Positions 1 through 8,947 of a DNA stretch of 64,000 nt are shown here, in pieces (positions within the stretch are counted from its first letter, which is position 1; every line of letters starts with the position of its first letter). The DNA is taken from NCBI RefSeq assembly GCF_009828855.1, contig NZ_WUAG01000001.1:186001-250000 (forward strand), in the 5' to 3' direction. The notes under the pieces are model-generated. The model was given only the letters and a program-made list of their open reading frames with translations. It was not told the origin of the DNA and made no database searches. Position numbers and translations under genes: made by a program. Origin of the DNA: Psychromonas sp. L1A2 (GTDB lineage Bacteria; Pseudomonadota; Gammaproteobacteria; Enterobacterales; Psychromonadaceae).

Positions 1-2
1 AT

Positions 3-80
3 GGTCTTACTGACACTGTGATTAATGATTTAACGCTTAGTAGAAGCAAACGCTATTTTGGTATGGTGACTACAAGGTGA
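3..80 (+). CDS. 3' end of an unidentified upstream gene (partial)
   Basis: Frame 3 is open from the window edge to a TGA at 78-80 and gives 25 residues ending in RYFGMVTTR. This is too short to identify. It is not hydrophobic, so it is not an obvious membrane-protein end. It lies upstream of lgt on the same strand, with about 250 bases of AT-rich sequence between them. The frame may be chance. Confidence 0.3.
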   Translation, partial: GLTDTVINDLTLSRSKRYFGMVTTR

Positions 81-331
81 TTGTAATAACTAATCTCATA
101 TAAGAATTAATACAGATCATAATTTGGCGCAGAAAATAGCATAATTAATCATAAATTAATTCAGTAATTGTTATTTTTTAATATTAAACAAAAAAGTGTT
201 AGAAAAGAGCATTTAATTTGATTGTTTATTTGGAATTTAAAATATAAAAATTTTAATCCTTAAGCCGTATTTAAATATATGTGTAAATTACGTTATGATA
301 CCGCCATTAACATCATCAATTAGAGTAAAAT

Positions 332-1168
332 ATGTCCTCATCTCCTTATGTATTACCCCAGATTGACCCGATTGCGATTAGCCTCGGCCCTATAGATATT
401 CGCTGGTATGGATTAATGTACCTTGTTGGTTTTGCTTGTGCATTTTGGATGGCAAACCGTGCTTGTGATAAATCTAATGGAGTATGGACTCGCGAACAAG
501 CAAGTGACCTTTTGTTTGCAGGGTTTATGGGGGTGATTTTAGGTGGACGTATTGGCTACGTATTCTTTTATCAATTCCCAACTTTCATCGATAACCCAAT
601 GTACTTATTTAGAATATGGGAAGGTGGCATGTCATTCCATGGCGGCGTGTTAGGGGTGCTGACTGCTATCATTATTTATGCAAAACGTCACCAACGCTCT
701 ATCTTATCGGTAGGTGATTTTATTGTGCCATTATTACCAGTTGGTTTAGGAGCTGGACGTATTGGTAACTTTATTAACTCTGAATTATGGGGAAGAGTAA
801 CTGATTCTCCATTCGGCGTTATTTTTCACAATGCAGGTCCGCTTCCTCGCCATCCTTCACAGTTATATGAGTTTGCATTAGAAGGTGTGGTGTTATTTAT
901 TATCTTAATCTTGTTTATCCGTAAACCTAAACCGGCTGGTTCAGTGGCTGGTTTATTCTTACTCGGTTACGGTACATTCCGATTTATTATTGAATTTGCT
1001 CGTGAACCAGATGCACAGTTAGGCTTACTGACATTTAATATGAGTATGGGACAAATTCTATCGTTGCCAATGATCATCATTGGATCTGCTTTAATGTTTT
1101 ATGCTTATAAGAATAACCCTGTTCAAGCAGTACCAAGCAAAGCAAAAAATAATAAAGGTAAGAAATAA
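332..1168 (+). CDS. lgt: Prolipoprotein diacylglyceryl transferase
   Basis: Inner-membrane enzyme that moves diacylglycerol from phosphatidylglycerol to the lipobox cysteine of prolipoproteins, the first step of lipoprotein maturation. The 278-residue length is normal. Seen here are the HGGVLG segment, the Lgt signature [14 protein letters not shown] near residue 140 and HPSQLYE near 173, among about seven hydrophobic segments. A lysine-rich tail (KAKNNKGKK) ends the protein. Its stop codon shares one base with the thyA start (TAATG), so the two genes are translationally coupled, as in many gammaproteobacteria. Several predicted lipoproteins in this window (PL7 lyase, CpdB, phospholipase D family protein) would be its substrates. 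Confidence 0.97.
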   Translation: MSSSPYVLPQIDPIAISLGPIDIRWYGLMYLVGFACAFWMANRACDKSNGVWTREQASDLLFAGFMGVILGGRIGYVFFYQFPTFIDNPMYLFRIWEGGMSFHGGVLGVLTAIIIYAKRHQRSILSVGDFIVPLLPVGLGAGRIGNFINSELWGRVTDSPFGVIFHNAGPLPRHPSQLYEFALEGVVLFIILILFIRKPKPAGSVAGLFLLGYGTFRFIIEFAREPDAQLGLLTFNMSMGQILSLPMIIIGSALMFYAYKNNPVQAVPSKAKNNKGKK

Positions 1169-2019
1169 TGAAACAGTATTTACAGTTATGCCAACGCATT
1201 ATTGATGAAGGTACTTGGATTGAAAATGAACGTACTGGTAAACGTTGCTTAACGGTTATCAATGCCGATTTAGAATACGATGTAGGCAATAATCAATTTC
1301 CGATGATCACAACACGTAAAAGCTTTTATAAATCGGCGATTGCTGAATTTTTAGGTTATATCCGTGGTTACGATAATGCTGCAGACTTCCGTGCGTTAGG
1401 GACAAAAACATGGGATGCCAATGCTAACTTAAATGAAGTTTGGTTGAACAGTGCACATCGTAAGAGCGAAGATGATATGGGGCGTGTTTACGGCGTTCAA
1501 GGTCGTTCTTGGATGAAGCCTGATGGCACCACCTTGGATCAATTAAAAAAGATTGTTGATAACTTAAAAAATGGCATCGATGATCGCGCAGAAATACTGA
1601 CATTTTACAATCCAGGTGAGTTTGAGTTAGGTTGTTTGCGTCCTTGTATGCATACTCATACGTTTTCTCTATTGGGTGATACATTGCACCTGACTAGTTA
1701 TCAAAGGTCGTGCGATGTCCCGTTAGGACTGAATTTTAACCAAGTTCAAGTATTTGCTTTCTTGGCATTAATGGCACAGATAACAGGTAAAAAAGCAGGT
1801 AAGGCATACCATAAAATTGTTAATGCCCATATCTATGAAGATCAATTAGAGTTGATGCAAAATGTACAGCTGAAACGTGAACCTTTCGCCTCACCACAAT
1901 TAAAAATTAATCCTAAAATTACTTCACTAGAAGATTTAGAAACATGGGTAACAATGGATGATTTTGAAGTCGTTGGTTACCAATGCCATGATCCAATTAA
2001 GTACCCATTTTCGGTCTAA
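1168..2019 (+). CDS. thyA: Thymidylate synthase
   Basis: Converts dUMP to dTMP using methylene-tetrahydrofolate. The 283-residue protein is of the longer Vibrio type rather than the 264-residue E. coli type. It contains the nucleophilic cysteine in LRPCMHTH near residue 156, the phosphate-binding QRSCDVPLG motif and a conserved C-terminus (DPIKYPFSV). It overlaps lgt by one base and is followed 30 bases later by a strong terminator, so lgt-thyA forms a two-gene operon. Confidence 0.97.
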   Translation: MKQYLQLCQRIIDEGTWIENERTGKRCLTVINADLEYDVGNNQFPMITTRKSFYKSAIAEFLGYIRGYDNAADFRALGTKTWDANANLNEVWLNSAHRKSEDDMGRVYGVQGRSWMKPDGTTLDQLKKIVDNLKNGIDDRAEILTFYNPGEFELGCLRPCMHTHTFSLLGDTLHLTSYQRSCDVPLGLNFNQVQVFAFLALMAQITGKKAGKAYHKIVNAHIYEDQLELMQNVQLKREPFASPQLKINPKITSLEDLETWVTMDDFEVVGYQCHDPIKYPFSV

Positions 2020-2051
2020 ATTTCATACTTTTATTGTGCTTAATGAGCAAA

Positions 2052-2089
2052 AAAGTCCCACTGATATACTTTATCAGTGGGACTTTTTT
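2052..2089 (+). terminator. Intrinsic terminator after thyA
   Basis: A 15-bp stem (AAAGTCCCACTGATA with its complement) and a 4-base loop, followed by a run of T. The A-run on the other side makes it potentially bidirectional, although DUF1059 on the minus strand ends some 240 bases away. Bases 2090-2333 hold nothing else recognised. Confidence 0.92.
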
Positions 2090-2333
2090 ATAAGCTAAAA
2101 GGAGTGATATTTACCAGTAAACGTCAAGTTGTAGACAATCTCGTTCTTTTTATAACTGACTGATTTTTATGTTTAAAAGTTATTTTATGTAGCAGTTTAA
2201 GGTGCCTTAAGAAGTTAACTCGTAATAATTAATCGTCTAAAAAATCAAGTCTTTTTAAAGATAAATATAGTTGTTTGATTTTTAATGAAAAAATAGCTTA
2301 TTGTATCCAGTAAGCTACCTATATAGATTTTAA

Positions 2334-2570
2334 TTAATCTTCTGCTAAGCTATTAAATACTTGTTCTTTAGCGTCATACCAAGCTTTAGTTGCTTCTGGG
2401 TCTTTCATTAATGCTTGAACTTTTTGCATTGCCTCTAGGTGCCCTTCATCTTGTTGCATAAACATTTCCATTGCATGCAATTTACTTTGTTCTACTAATT
2501 CTTCAAACGTGTTTGCTTGAAAAGATTGCTCGCATGCACCACCAAGTTGTTTACATGACATCGTTTTCAT
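2334..2570 (-). CDS. DUF1059 family small protein
   Basis: A 78-residue soluble protein that starts MKTMSCKQLGGACEQSF and continues into an acidic helical region (FEELVEQSKLHAMEMF…). This is the pattern of DUF1059 proteins, which carry conserved N-terminal cysteines that may bind metal; their function is not established. AAGGGA sits six bases before the ATG. A family A repeat begins 20 bp upstream of its start and may carry or displace its promoter. It is transcribed alone. Confidence 0.8.
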   Translation of the reverse strand: MKTMSCKQLGGACEQSFQANTFEELVEQSKLHAMEMFMQQDEGHLEAMQKVQALMKDPEATKAWYDAKEQVFNSLAED

Positions 2571-2590
2571 TATAATCCCTTATTTGGTAA

Positions 2591-2755
2591 TAATACCAAA
2601 AGAATTAATAAGGTGATCATTCTTGCTGGTTAAAATCATCCCTAACTGCGTTGTGAGTTTTGAAGTGAGAACAACTATCTCCTACAACTCACGCCTTATT
2701 AGTGTTAATTTTTTCTGCGCAATCTCTGATCATTTATTTAATTCCATTGGTATAA
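2591..2755. repeat. Family A MITE-like repeat, copy 1
   Basis: A 165-bp non-coding element bounded by inverted ends (TAATACCAA … TTGGTATAA). The match between the ends extends imperfectly to about 29 bp on each side. Near-identical copies lie at 7172-7336 (inverted) and 31882-32045. It has no coding capacity and resembles a miniature inverted-repeat transposable element. Confidence 0.85.
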
Positions 2756-2809
2756 CAGGTAATTTTAGTGGTACCTATCTTATTATTTTATTCAATATGT
2801 GAACAAATA

Positions 2810-2820
2810 TTGTACTACAA
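2810..2820. promoter_or_regulatory. GntR operator-like palindrome upstream of gntR (distal)
   Basis: TTGTACTACAA matches TTGTAWTACAA at 10 of 11 positions and lies about 200 bp upstream of the GntR gene. The assignment to this regulator is inference from repeated occurrence near its gene and the alginate genes. Confidence 0.4.
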
Positions 2821-2978
2821 CCTGTAGCCCAACAAAAATGATCATTGTTCTTATGACTTTTTGGCTCTTAATGTGATTGGGTATTGGTTCACATATAATA
2901 CAAAAGAACACTATTATTTATCTATATAAATCACAGAAGATAAAGTGACCTCATTGATCGTATATCAAACCCACTTTA

Positions 2979-2990
2979 TTTGTATTACTA
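2979..2990. promoter_or_regulatory. GntR operator-like site at gntR promoter
   Basis: TTTGTATTACTA contains a 10 of 11 match to TTGTAWTACAA and lies 31 bp before the gntR ATG, where it could mediate autoregulation. Confidence 0.45.
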
Positions 2991-3021
2991 TTAAATTATT
3001 ATAATAAAAGTAAGGGTCCTT

Positions 3022-3735
3022 ATGCAGAACGCATTTGTAGAAATCGCTGGAGTAAAACGTAGTTTACATGTGCAAGTTGCACGTGAGATTGCTCGTAAAA
3101 TACTTTCAGGGGAAGTCGCTCAGAATGAAATAATTCCTGGTGAAATGACGCTATGTGAGCAGTTTAAGGTTAGCAGAACTTCATTAAGAGAAGCAATTAA
3201 GCTACTGACATCAAAAGGCTTATTAGAATCAAAGCCAAAAGTTGGAACACGCGTTACTGATCGCGAAAATTGGAATTTTTTAGATTCTCAGTTATTAGAT
3301 TGGTTAATTGATATTGGTGATAATAATGCTGTTTACCGAGATTTCCTCTCTCTACGTAATGCATTAGAGCCTGAAGCTGCAGCATTAGCTGCTGAAAATG
3401 CTACTGCACAACAACGTATTTTATTATCCGCGACTTTTCAGAAAATGGACGATATCTCTAAGAACTTTGATCTTGAAAGCTGGACTGAAGCCGATATGGA
3501 GTTTCATCGTTTAATTTTCTTATCTACAGGTAACAGCTTCTATTTACCTTTTGCTAATGTCTTGTGCACTATGTTTAAAAGCTTTATTACACATTCATCG
3601 GTTAGAGGCAGTACTTGTATCAATGAACATAGGGCTATTTACTCAGCCATTATGGCTGGCGACTCAGTTAAAGCGCGACAAGCAAATGTTGATTTGTTGA
3701 ATAAGAGTAAGCGTCGTTTACCAAGCAGTGATTAA
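3022..3735 (+). CDS. FadR-subfamily GntR transcriptional regulator
   Basis: A 237-residue regulator. Residues 12-80 form the winged helix, with the typical VAREIARKILSGE…PGEMTLCEQFKVSRTSLREAIKLLTSKGLLESKPKVGTRV pattern split across helices 1-3 and the wing. Residues 95-230 are an all-helical FCD ligand domain that keeps acidic and histidine residues for metal or organic-acid binding (MEFHR, NEHRAI). AAGGG precedes the ATG. FCD regulators often sense sugar acids. The nearby porin, symporter and lyase genes suggest an alginate or uronate-derived effector, but that is inferred from context and from shared operator-like palindromes. Confidence 0.88.
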   Translation: MQNAFVEIAGVKRSLHVQVAREIARKILSGEVAQNEIIPGEMTLCEQFKVSRTSLREAIKLLTSKGLLESKPKVGTRVTDRENWNFLDSQLLDWLIDIGDNNAVYRDFLSLRNALEPEAAALAAENATAQQRILLSATFQKMDDISKNFDLESWTEADMEFHRLIFLSTGNSFYLPFANVLCTMFKSFITHSSVRGSTCINEHRAIYSAIMAGDSVKARQANVDLLNKSKRRLPSSD

Positions 3736-4129
3736 TAGTCACGCTTAACTTTTCGATGTTGTCAGGCAAATAAAACTGAGCTGTATTAATGATGTTGAAA
3801 GGTGTTTAAGGAAATAGCCTTAAACCTTACATTTAATTCAAATTAATAATGACGTTGTAATACATTTTTGGTCTTTTTACGGCTGTATTTATAGTAAATG
3901 CTATTGCATTTTATTGTATTACAAATAATTGAGCATATTATATTGCTGTACTTACGTTAATGAATATTAATTTGATATTTGTATAAGTAAGCCCTGTATT
4001 CTGCTCTATTGTAAAACCAGATAATCGTTAAAGTCGTACTCGCTCTGAAAGGTACATTCAATATTGAAGTCTTCATTATTGAATCACTTATATTCGGTTT
4101 GTTGATGTCTAGACTAAGGTTAATATAGT
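3736..4129. promoter_or_regulatory. Intergenic region with two operator-like palindromes
   Basis: There is no coding region here. TTGTAATACAT (3855-3865) and a perfect TTGTATTACAA (3914-3924) match the GntR operator-like consensus. Towards the end a candidate promoter (TTGATG 4102-4107, 16-base spacer, TATAGT 4124-4129) leads into the hairpin upstream of the CBS-domain gene. Confidence 0.4.
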
Positions 4130-4163
4130 AGCCATCCTCTAGTAATGGAGAATGGCTTTTTTA
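4130..4163 (+). terminator. Intrinsic terminator just upstream of the CBS-domain gene
   Basis: AGCCAT and CTC pair with GAG and ATGGCT around an 8-base loop, followed by TTTTTT. It ends 31 bases before the next ATG. It either ends transcription from upstream, attenuates the following gene, or terminates a small RNA. Confidence 0.7.
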
Positions 4164-4194
4164 CATTAAATGGCTCTATTTTAAAGGATTATTT

Positions 4195-6057
4195 ATGCCT
4201 CAAACATTAATTCCCAATATTCATGATTTCATATCGAAAATCGATCCTTTTGATAAGTTACCACAAGATCTACAACGCAAAATAGCCTGCTGTATTAAAA
4301 TTTCTTACTTAGCTAAAGGTGAGCAAGTTCATTTTGGTGGAGAGCACGAATTACGTTATCTATATGTGATTCGAACTGGCTCGATGGAACAACGAAAACA
4401 TAATGGCATGCTGCGAGCGAAGCTAGGCGCTGAAGATTTATTTGGTTTTACTTTCCTTGATGAACACAAAGAATCGCAAGAAGACTACAGCGCAATCGCA
4501 ATAGAAAACACTTTATTATACTTAGTTCCTCATTCAGATTTGTTGAATCTCTTAGATGAATATCCAGACTTTGCAGAGCATTTTGCCAGTAATGTACAAG
4601 TACGTTTGCATTCGGCATTAGATGTTGTGTGGTCAGACAGTGAAAAAGGGGTGTTTGTTAAAAAAGTATCCGAAGTATCGAGTGATAAAATTGTAGTAGT
4701 TGACTCAAGTACTCCCATTAGAAAAGTAGCTGAAGAGATCATGGCGGTTTGTTCTCCGACTGCCGTTATTACTGAAAATGGAAAAATTGTTGGTTTGGTA
4801 ACTGACCGCGATATGACCAAGCGTGTGATCGTGGCTGGGTTAGATTATAACCGACCAGTAAAAGAGATCATGACACCTAATCCATTGACGGTAGGACCTA
4901 ATGATTTAGTGTTAAAAGCGTCATCTATTATGATGCAAAATAACGTGCGTAGTTTACCGGTTGTTGAAGGTAATAATGTTCTAGGGGTATTAACAACAAC
5001 TCACTTAGTACGTAACAATAGAATTCAAGCTGTTTTTTTAATTGAAAAAATTAAATATGCAAACACAGTTGCCGACCTCACTAAGTTAACGCCAGAGCGC
5101 CAAGCGATATTTGAGGCATTAGTAGAAGGCAAAGTAAGTGGTGACATCATTGGCCATGTAATGACCATGATAATGGATGCCTATAATCGTAAACTATTGC
5201 AAATGGCTGAAGGACATTTTGGCAAGCCACCTTGTGAGTTTGCTTGGATTGTTGCTGGATCTCATGCTCGAAATGAAGTGCATATGTTATCGGACCAAGA
5301 TAACGCGATTATCTTAGCTGATACTGCAACTGCAGCAGATCGCATTTACTTCCAAGGTCTCGCTATGTGGGTATGTAATTCCCTAGATGCCTGTGCTTAT
5401 CCATTATGTAGCGGTAAGTTTATGGCCGTTAATCCAAAATGGTGTATGCCTCTAAAAGTATGGAAAGCCTCTTATAGTAAATGGGTAGCAAATCCTGAAT
5501 ATGAAAGTTTATTAAATGTTACGGTATTTTTAGAGACGCGTTGGTTATACGGCAATGAAAGCTTTAATAAAGAACTTCAAGCTCATTTATTTTCCAGTAT
5601 AAAAGATTCACATGTATTTTTATCTTCTATGGTACGAGATTCTGTCTCGGTTAACCCTCCATTGGGCATTTTTAACTCTCTTGTATTGGAAAAAAGTGGT
5701 GAGAACTCTAAAACACTGAATATTAAGAAGTTTGCTATTAATTTATTGGTTGATTTAGCACGTATTTATGGTTTGTCATCGGGATCAGAGAAAGCAGAAA
5801 CCATGGCGCGTTTCAATCATGCTTATGAAAATAATTTATTAAGTGAAGAGATGCTGAAAAACGTACAAGGATCGTTTCAATTCCTAACGCAAGTGCGTTT
5901 ATCTCATCAACTAAGTGCATTAAAAGAAGGAAAAGTGCCAGATAATAATATCATTCCAGATACCTTCGGCAGCTTTGAAAGAAAGCATTTAAAAGATGCA
6001 TTTAGAATTATTGCTGATCTACAGGAATATACAAAGTTGAAGTTTGATCGTCAGTAA
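4195..6057 (+). CDS. cNMP-binding/CBS/DUF294 nucleotidyltransferase protein
   Basis: A 620-residue cytoplasmic signalling protein. Domains in order: a cyclic-nucleotide-binding-like fold (about 20-140), two CBS motifs (about 160-285, with VGLVTDRDMTKRV and LGVLTTTHLV) that usually bind adenine nucleotides, a GlnD-like DUF294 nucleotidyltransferase (about 305-445, containing GSHARNEVHMLSDQDNAI with the acidic DQD motif) and the DUF294 C-terminal helical domain (about 475-615). This architecture commonly sits next to a DEDDh exonuclease gene, as here with a 28-bp gap. Relatives are often near acetate-uptake genes and are thought to regulate metabolism. Its target is unknown. Confidence 0.9.
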   Translation: MPQTLIPNIHDFISKIDPFDKLPQDLQRKIACCIKISYLAKGEQVHFGGEHELRYLYVIRTGSMEQRKHNGMLRAKLGAEDLFGFTFLDEHKESQEDYSAIAIENTLLYLVPHSDLLNLLDEYPDFAEHFASNVQVRLHSALDVVWSDSEKGVFVKKVSEVSSDKIVVVDSSTPIRKVAEEIMAVCSPTAVITENGKIVGLVTDRDMTKRVIVAGLDYNRPVKEIMTPNPLTVGPNDLVLKASSIMMQNNVRSLPVVEGNNVLGVLTTTHLVRNNRIQAVFLIEKIKYANTVADLTKLTPERQAIFEALVEGKVSGDIIGHVMTMIMDAYNRKLLQMAEGHFGKPPCEFAWIVAGSHARNEVHMLSDQDNAIILADTATAADRIYFQGLAMWVCNSLDACAYPLCSGKFMAVNPKWCMPLKVWKASYSKWVANPEYESLLNVTVFLETRWLYGNESFNKELQAHLFSSIKDSHVFLSSMVRDSVSVNPPLGIFNSLVLEKSGENSKTLNIKKFAINLLVDLARIYGLSSGSEKAETMARFNHAYENNLLSEEMLKNVQGSFQFLTQVRLSHQLSALKEGKVPDNNIIPDTFGSFERKHLKDAFRIIADLQEYTKLKFDRQ

Positions 6058-6085
6058 TCAATTATTTGAGTAAAAGAGAGAATGT

Positions 6086-6811
6086 ATGCGTGCAATTTTC
6101 AACCATTTCCATCCATTAAATAAATTAAAGCGCGAACGTGAACGGTATTTAGCTAACCATGACGTACCTGATAAGATAAAAACGTTATTATCGACTCCTT
6201 TACCAAGTTTAGACGATGATATATTTTCCTTGGATTATTTGTCAGTAGATTTTGAAACCTCTGGTTTTGACCCTAAAAATGACTCGTTATTGAGTGTTGG
6301 TTATTTACCTTTAATAAATCAACAGTTGTTACTCAGTGAAGCAGTAGAAACATTGATTCAATCAGCTGAAAATATAAAAGCTGAAACGGCTGTTATAAAC
6401 CATATCGTTCCTGAAATGCTTGAACAGGGTAAGCCATGGGCTGAAGTCATGGATACCTTATTAGCTGAAGCGGTAGGTAAAGTACTTATTGTGCATGGCA
6501 GTGTAGTTGAGAAACGTTTTTTGAATCATTACATTGCTAAGCAATATAAATTACCTCCTCTGCCTTTATTGTGGGTTGATACCTTGCAGATGGAAAAGTC
6601 ATTACATATGTATAAAGATGATTCTGCAACAGATGACTTTCGTTTAGGCTCTATTAGAGCGCGTCATAACCTCCCTGAATACTCCGCTCATGGTGCTTTG
6701 GTTGATTCTTTAGCGACAGGTGAACTTTATTTAGCATTACTTAAAATACACTTTGAAGGAACAGATTCGAGCGTACGCTACATGAAGTTTGATTATACAA
6801 GAGCGCTATAA
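6086..6811 (+). CDS. DEDDh-type 3'-5' exonuclease (DnaQ-like)
   Basis: A 241-residue protein of the DNA polymerase III epsilon exonuclease family. Exo I is SVDFETSGFDP near residue 53, with the D-x-E pair. Exo II falls around the VHGSVVEKRFL segment. Exo III is HGALVDSLATGELYLAL near 202, with the H-x4-D arrangement of DEDDh enzymes. GAGAGAA precedes the ATG and the gene follows the CBS/DUF294 gene closely, so the two are one operon, followed by a strong terminator. Its substrate could be RNA or DNA. It is not the replicative epsilon subunit, which is a different gene. Confidence 0.88.
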   Translation: MRAIFNHFHPLNKLKRERERYLANHDVPDKIKTLLSTPLPSLDDDIFSLDYLSVDFETSGFDPKNDSLLSVGYLPLINQQLLLSEAVETLIQSAENIKAETAVINHIVPEMLEQGKPWAEVMDTLLAEAVGKVLIVHGSVVEKRFLNHYIAKQYKLPPLPLLWVDTLQMEKSLHMYKDDSATDDFRLGSIRARHNLPEYSAHGALVDSLATGELYLALLKIHFEGTDSSVRYMKFDYTRAL

Positions 6812-6843
6812 GCACTTATCACTGTTTCCGTTATTTCTCTTTA

Positions 6844-6880
6844 AAAAGCCTCTCAATAATGAAACTATTGAGAGGCTTTT
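6844..6880 (+). terminator. Intrinsic terminator after the exonuclease gene
   Basis: A 15-bp stem (AAAAGCCTCTCAATA and its complement) with a 7-base loop and T-run, about 30 bases after the stop codon. The AT-rich stretch 6881-7171 holds no gene. A weak operator-like match (AAGTAATACAA) lies at 6939-6949. Confidence 0.92.
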
Positions 6881-7171
6881 GACGTCTTTGTAAACAATTC
6901 TTTACCTACATTTAGCAATTACAACAAATCCTCTTATAAAGTAATACAAATGAATTTTTTAGTATAAAATTCAATCATATTTTTAATATTGATAAAGTAT
7001 ATTTTTTTAATTATTTATAATTGATAGGTATAGTTGATAGGTTGTTAAATTTATTTAGTAAATTAGATTTAATTGATATCAAAGGTAAGGTTGAGTCATA
7101 GGCTAGAGGGAGATCGATATATTATTATTGGTATTAACAACAAACCAAGTTTTCTTATGTACGTATTTTTG

Positions 7172-7336
7172 TTATACCAATGGAATTAAATAAGTGATCA
7201 GAGATTACGCAGGAAAAATTAACACTAATAAGGCGTGAGTTGTAGGAGATAGTTGTTCTCACTTCAAAACTCACAACGCAGTTAGTGGGGATTTTAACCA
7301 GCAAGAATGATCACCTTATTAATTATTTTGGTATTA
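7172..7336. repeat. Family A MITE-like repeat, copy 2
   Basis: Inverted copy of the 2591-2755 element, starting TTATACCAATGG and ending TTTTGGTATTA. It sits between the convergent exonuclease and porin genes. Confidence 0.85.
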
Positions 7337-7362
7337 AACACATTTTAGAGTGAATTATAGGT

Positions 7363-7397
7363 GAAAAAAAACCACTTAGTTTCCTAAGCGGCTTTTA
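7363..7397 (-). terminator. Intrinsic terminator of the porin gene
   Basis: Read on the minus strand: CCGCTTAG, a GAAA loop, CTAAGTGG, then a run of eight T. It lies about 30 bases past the KdgM-like stop codon. Confidence 0.85.
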
Positions 7398-7426
7398 TGA
7401 TTAGACTCAATTAATCATTTTAAGGT

Positions 7427-8176
7427 TTAGAATTTGTATTTAATACCAGCACGGTAACGTGCTTGTCTTGAGCTTGTTTTTGAGCTTTCATCAACAGTCC
7501 AGATCTCCGCAAATGGACGCCAGTCACCAAATTGGTAGCCGACAACGATACCTGCATCATATTCCCAATCTTTGTTATTAAATTGTCTTACTTTATCCCA
7601 TGATTTTATGTAGTTTGCTTCATAACTTAGTTTAAGGTTAGGAAGGGAATCAATTTTATAAGCACCTGTTAATGTTACTTTAGATTTAGTTGGTCGATTT
7701 ATTGTCTTGCCTGTTTCAACATTGGTATCGCCATCAGTTGGATCTGAGTAGTTTGCAAACTCATGACGGTAACGTAATGCAGTTATTAAACCAAAGTCTG
7801 ATTTATAAACAACACGAAGTTGAGGTTTGTAGGTGATTTTACGGTCTGTAAGGGCTATCGGCATGCCTGGTTTGATTTGCCATTTACCTATTTTATACGT
7901 TAAACCTAAATCTAACTCTGTCTCTGTAAGTGTTATTTCACTAAGTGTTTTTGTTCTATCAGTGCTCTCAAATTTCATTTCCATGCCAATGTTGGCTTTC
8001 AAATTATCAACGCTTTCTATCTTGAAACCTGTACCTAATTTAACTCGACTTTTTTCTCTATGATCATTCGCTCTCCACTCATGACGGAAGTCAATTTGTG
8101 CAGCAGAAGCAGCACTTGCTAATACGGTTGTTGCAACGGCAAAAATTAATTTGTTTTGTAATTTCATTTTTATCAT
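7427..8176 (-). CDS. KdgM-family oligouronate outer-membrane porin
   Basis: A 249-residue protein with a Sec signal peptide (cleavage probably after VLASAASA) followed by alternating amphipathic strands and a C-terminal aromatic residue (RAGIKYKF), typical of a monomeric beta-barrel. The opening AQIDFRHEWRANDHREKSRVKLG resembles the KdgM/NanC family, which pass acidic oligosaccharides. It diverges from a Na+/solute symporter, with PL7 lyase genes nearby, so unsaturated oligoalginate is the likely cargo. ATG codons 1 and 4 are both possible starts (MIKM). Confidence 0.85.
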   Translation of the reverse strand: MIKMKLQNKLIFAVATTVLASAASAAQIDFRHEWRANDHREKSRVKLGTGFKIESVDNLKANIGMEMKFESTDRTKTLSEITLTETELDLGLTYKIGKWQIKPGMPIALTDRKITYKPQLRVVYKSDFGLITALRYRHEFANYSDPTDGDTNVETGKTINRPTKSKVTLTGAYKIDSLPNLKLSYEANYIKSWDKVRQFNNKDWEYDAGIVVGYQFGDWRPFAEIWTVDESSKTSSRQARYRAGIKYKF

Positions 8177-8852
8177 CCAATTTGACTTTAATTTTACGTT
8201 TTGATTTTATTGCTGTATATATTAGGGTGTTGTGTTCACTTTTAAACAATCAATCTTCCCTATGACAAGCATTAAAACCGAAAGACTTTTTATGCCACAC
8301 CTGATTTATATTGGCATTTCATAATACAAATAGAATACATAATTATTGCGGTTTTGTTCTGTGAGTTCGCTCTAACTTTTTTGTGCCAAAATTTAACAAG
8401 TCAAACTTAAAAATTATTTGTTGTTTATTATCATGTACTTATTATGGTTTTGTTGTTTTTTTAAACTAACTTATTAGTTCGTATAGAGAGCTAGGTAACA
8501 TATTTGTTCTTTTTGTGACTTTATTTTTCAGTACTTTGTTGTTTTTCCATTTACTCTGTGGCAAGACATTAAAATACATATTTTATAAATTTAATAAGGC
8601 ATTACTTTATAGAGGCTTTTAATTAGATATGTTATTAGCGAAGATCTTGATGATTTGATATTAATCCAATCAGTAAAAGTATCTTATCTATTGTTTTTAT
8701 TGGTTATAATAGGGTTTATTTAGTTTTAATTTTATCTGATTCCTTCTTCTATTTTATCGATTTTGTGCTACTTGCCACTTATTCTTGATGACACTGTATT
8801 GATCAGTTAAATCTGATCTAGATTAAGTTCTTTATCATCACTGTTCATTAAA

Positions 8853-8868
8853 TATGATTTCAATCACA
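8853..8868 (+). promoter_or_regulatory. CRP-like site upstream of the symporter gene
   Basis: TATGA-N6-TCACA matches nine of ten conserved bases of the CRP consensus. It lies 80 bp upstream of the start codon and 11 bp before the GntR-like palindrome, which would fit glucose-type repression of alginate use. Confidence 0.5.
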
Positions 8869-8879
8869 TACTTTTATTA

Positions 8880-8890
8880 TTGTAATACAA
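8880..8890. promoter_or_regulatory. Perfect GntR operator-like palindrome
   Basis: TTGTAATACAA (both arms intact) lies 57 bp before the symporter ATG. It is the same core as the sites near gntR and the PL7 lyase. Confidence 0.5.
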
Positions 8891-8947
8891 TTAATCCTCT
8901 CTCTGAGATATGGTCGTGCCAATCTTAATAACACAAAGGGTCTTGAT

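Larger units (their letters stand above)
8177..8947. promoter_or_regulatory. Divergent control region between porin and symporter genes
   Basis: A 771-bp non-coding, very AT-rich region. Towards the porin it has a partial GntR-operator-like site (TCATAATACAA at 8319-8329). Towards the symporter lie a CRP-like site and a perfect GntR-like palindrome, listed separately. No other gene is apparent. Confidence 0.5.
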
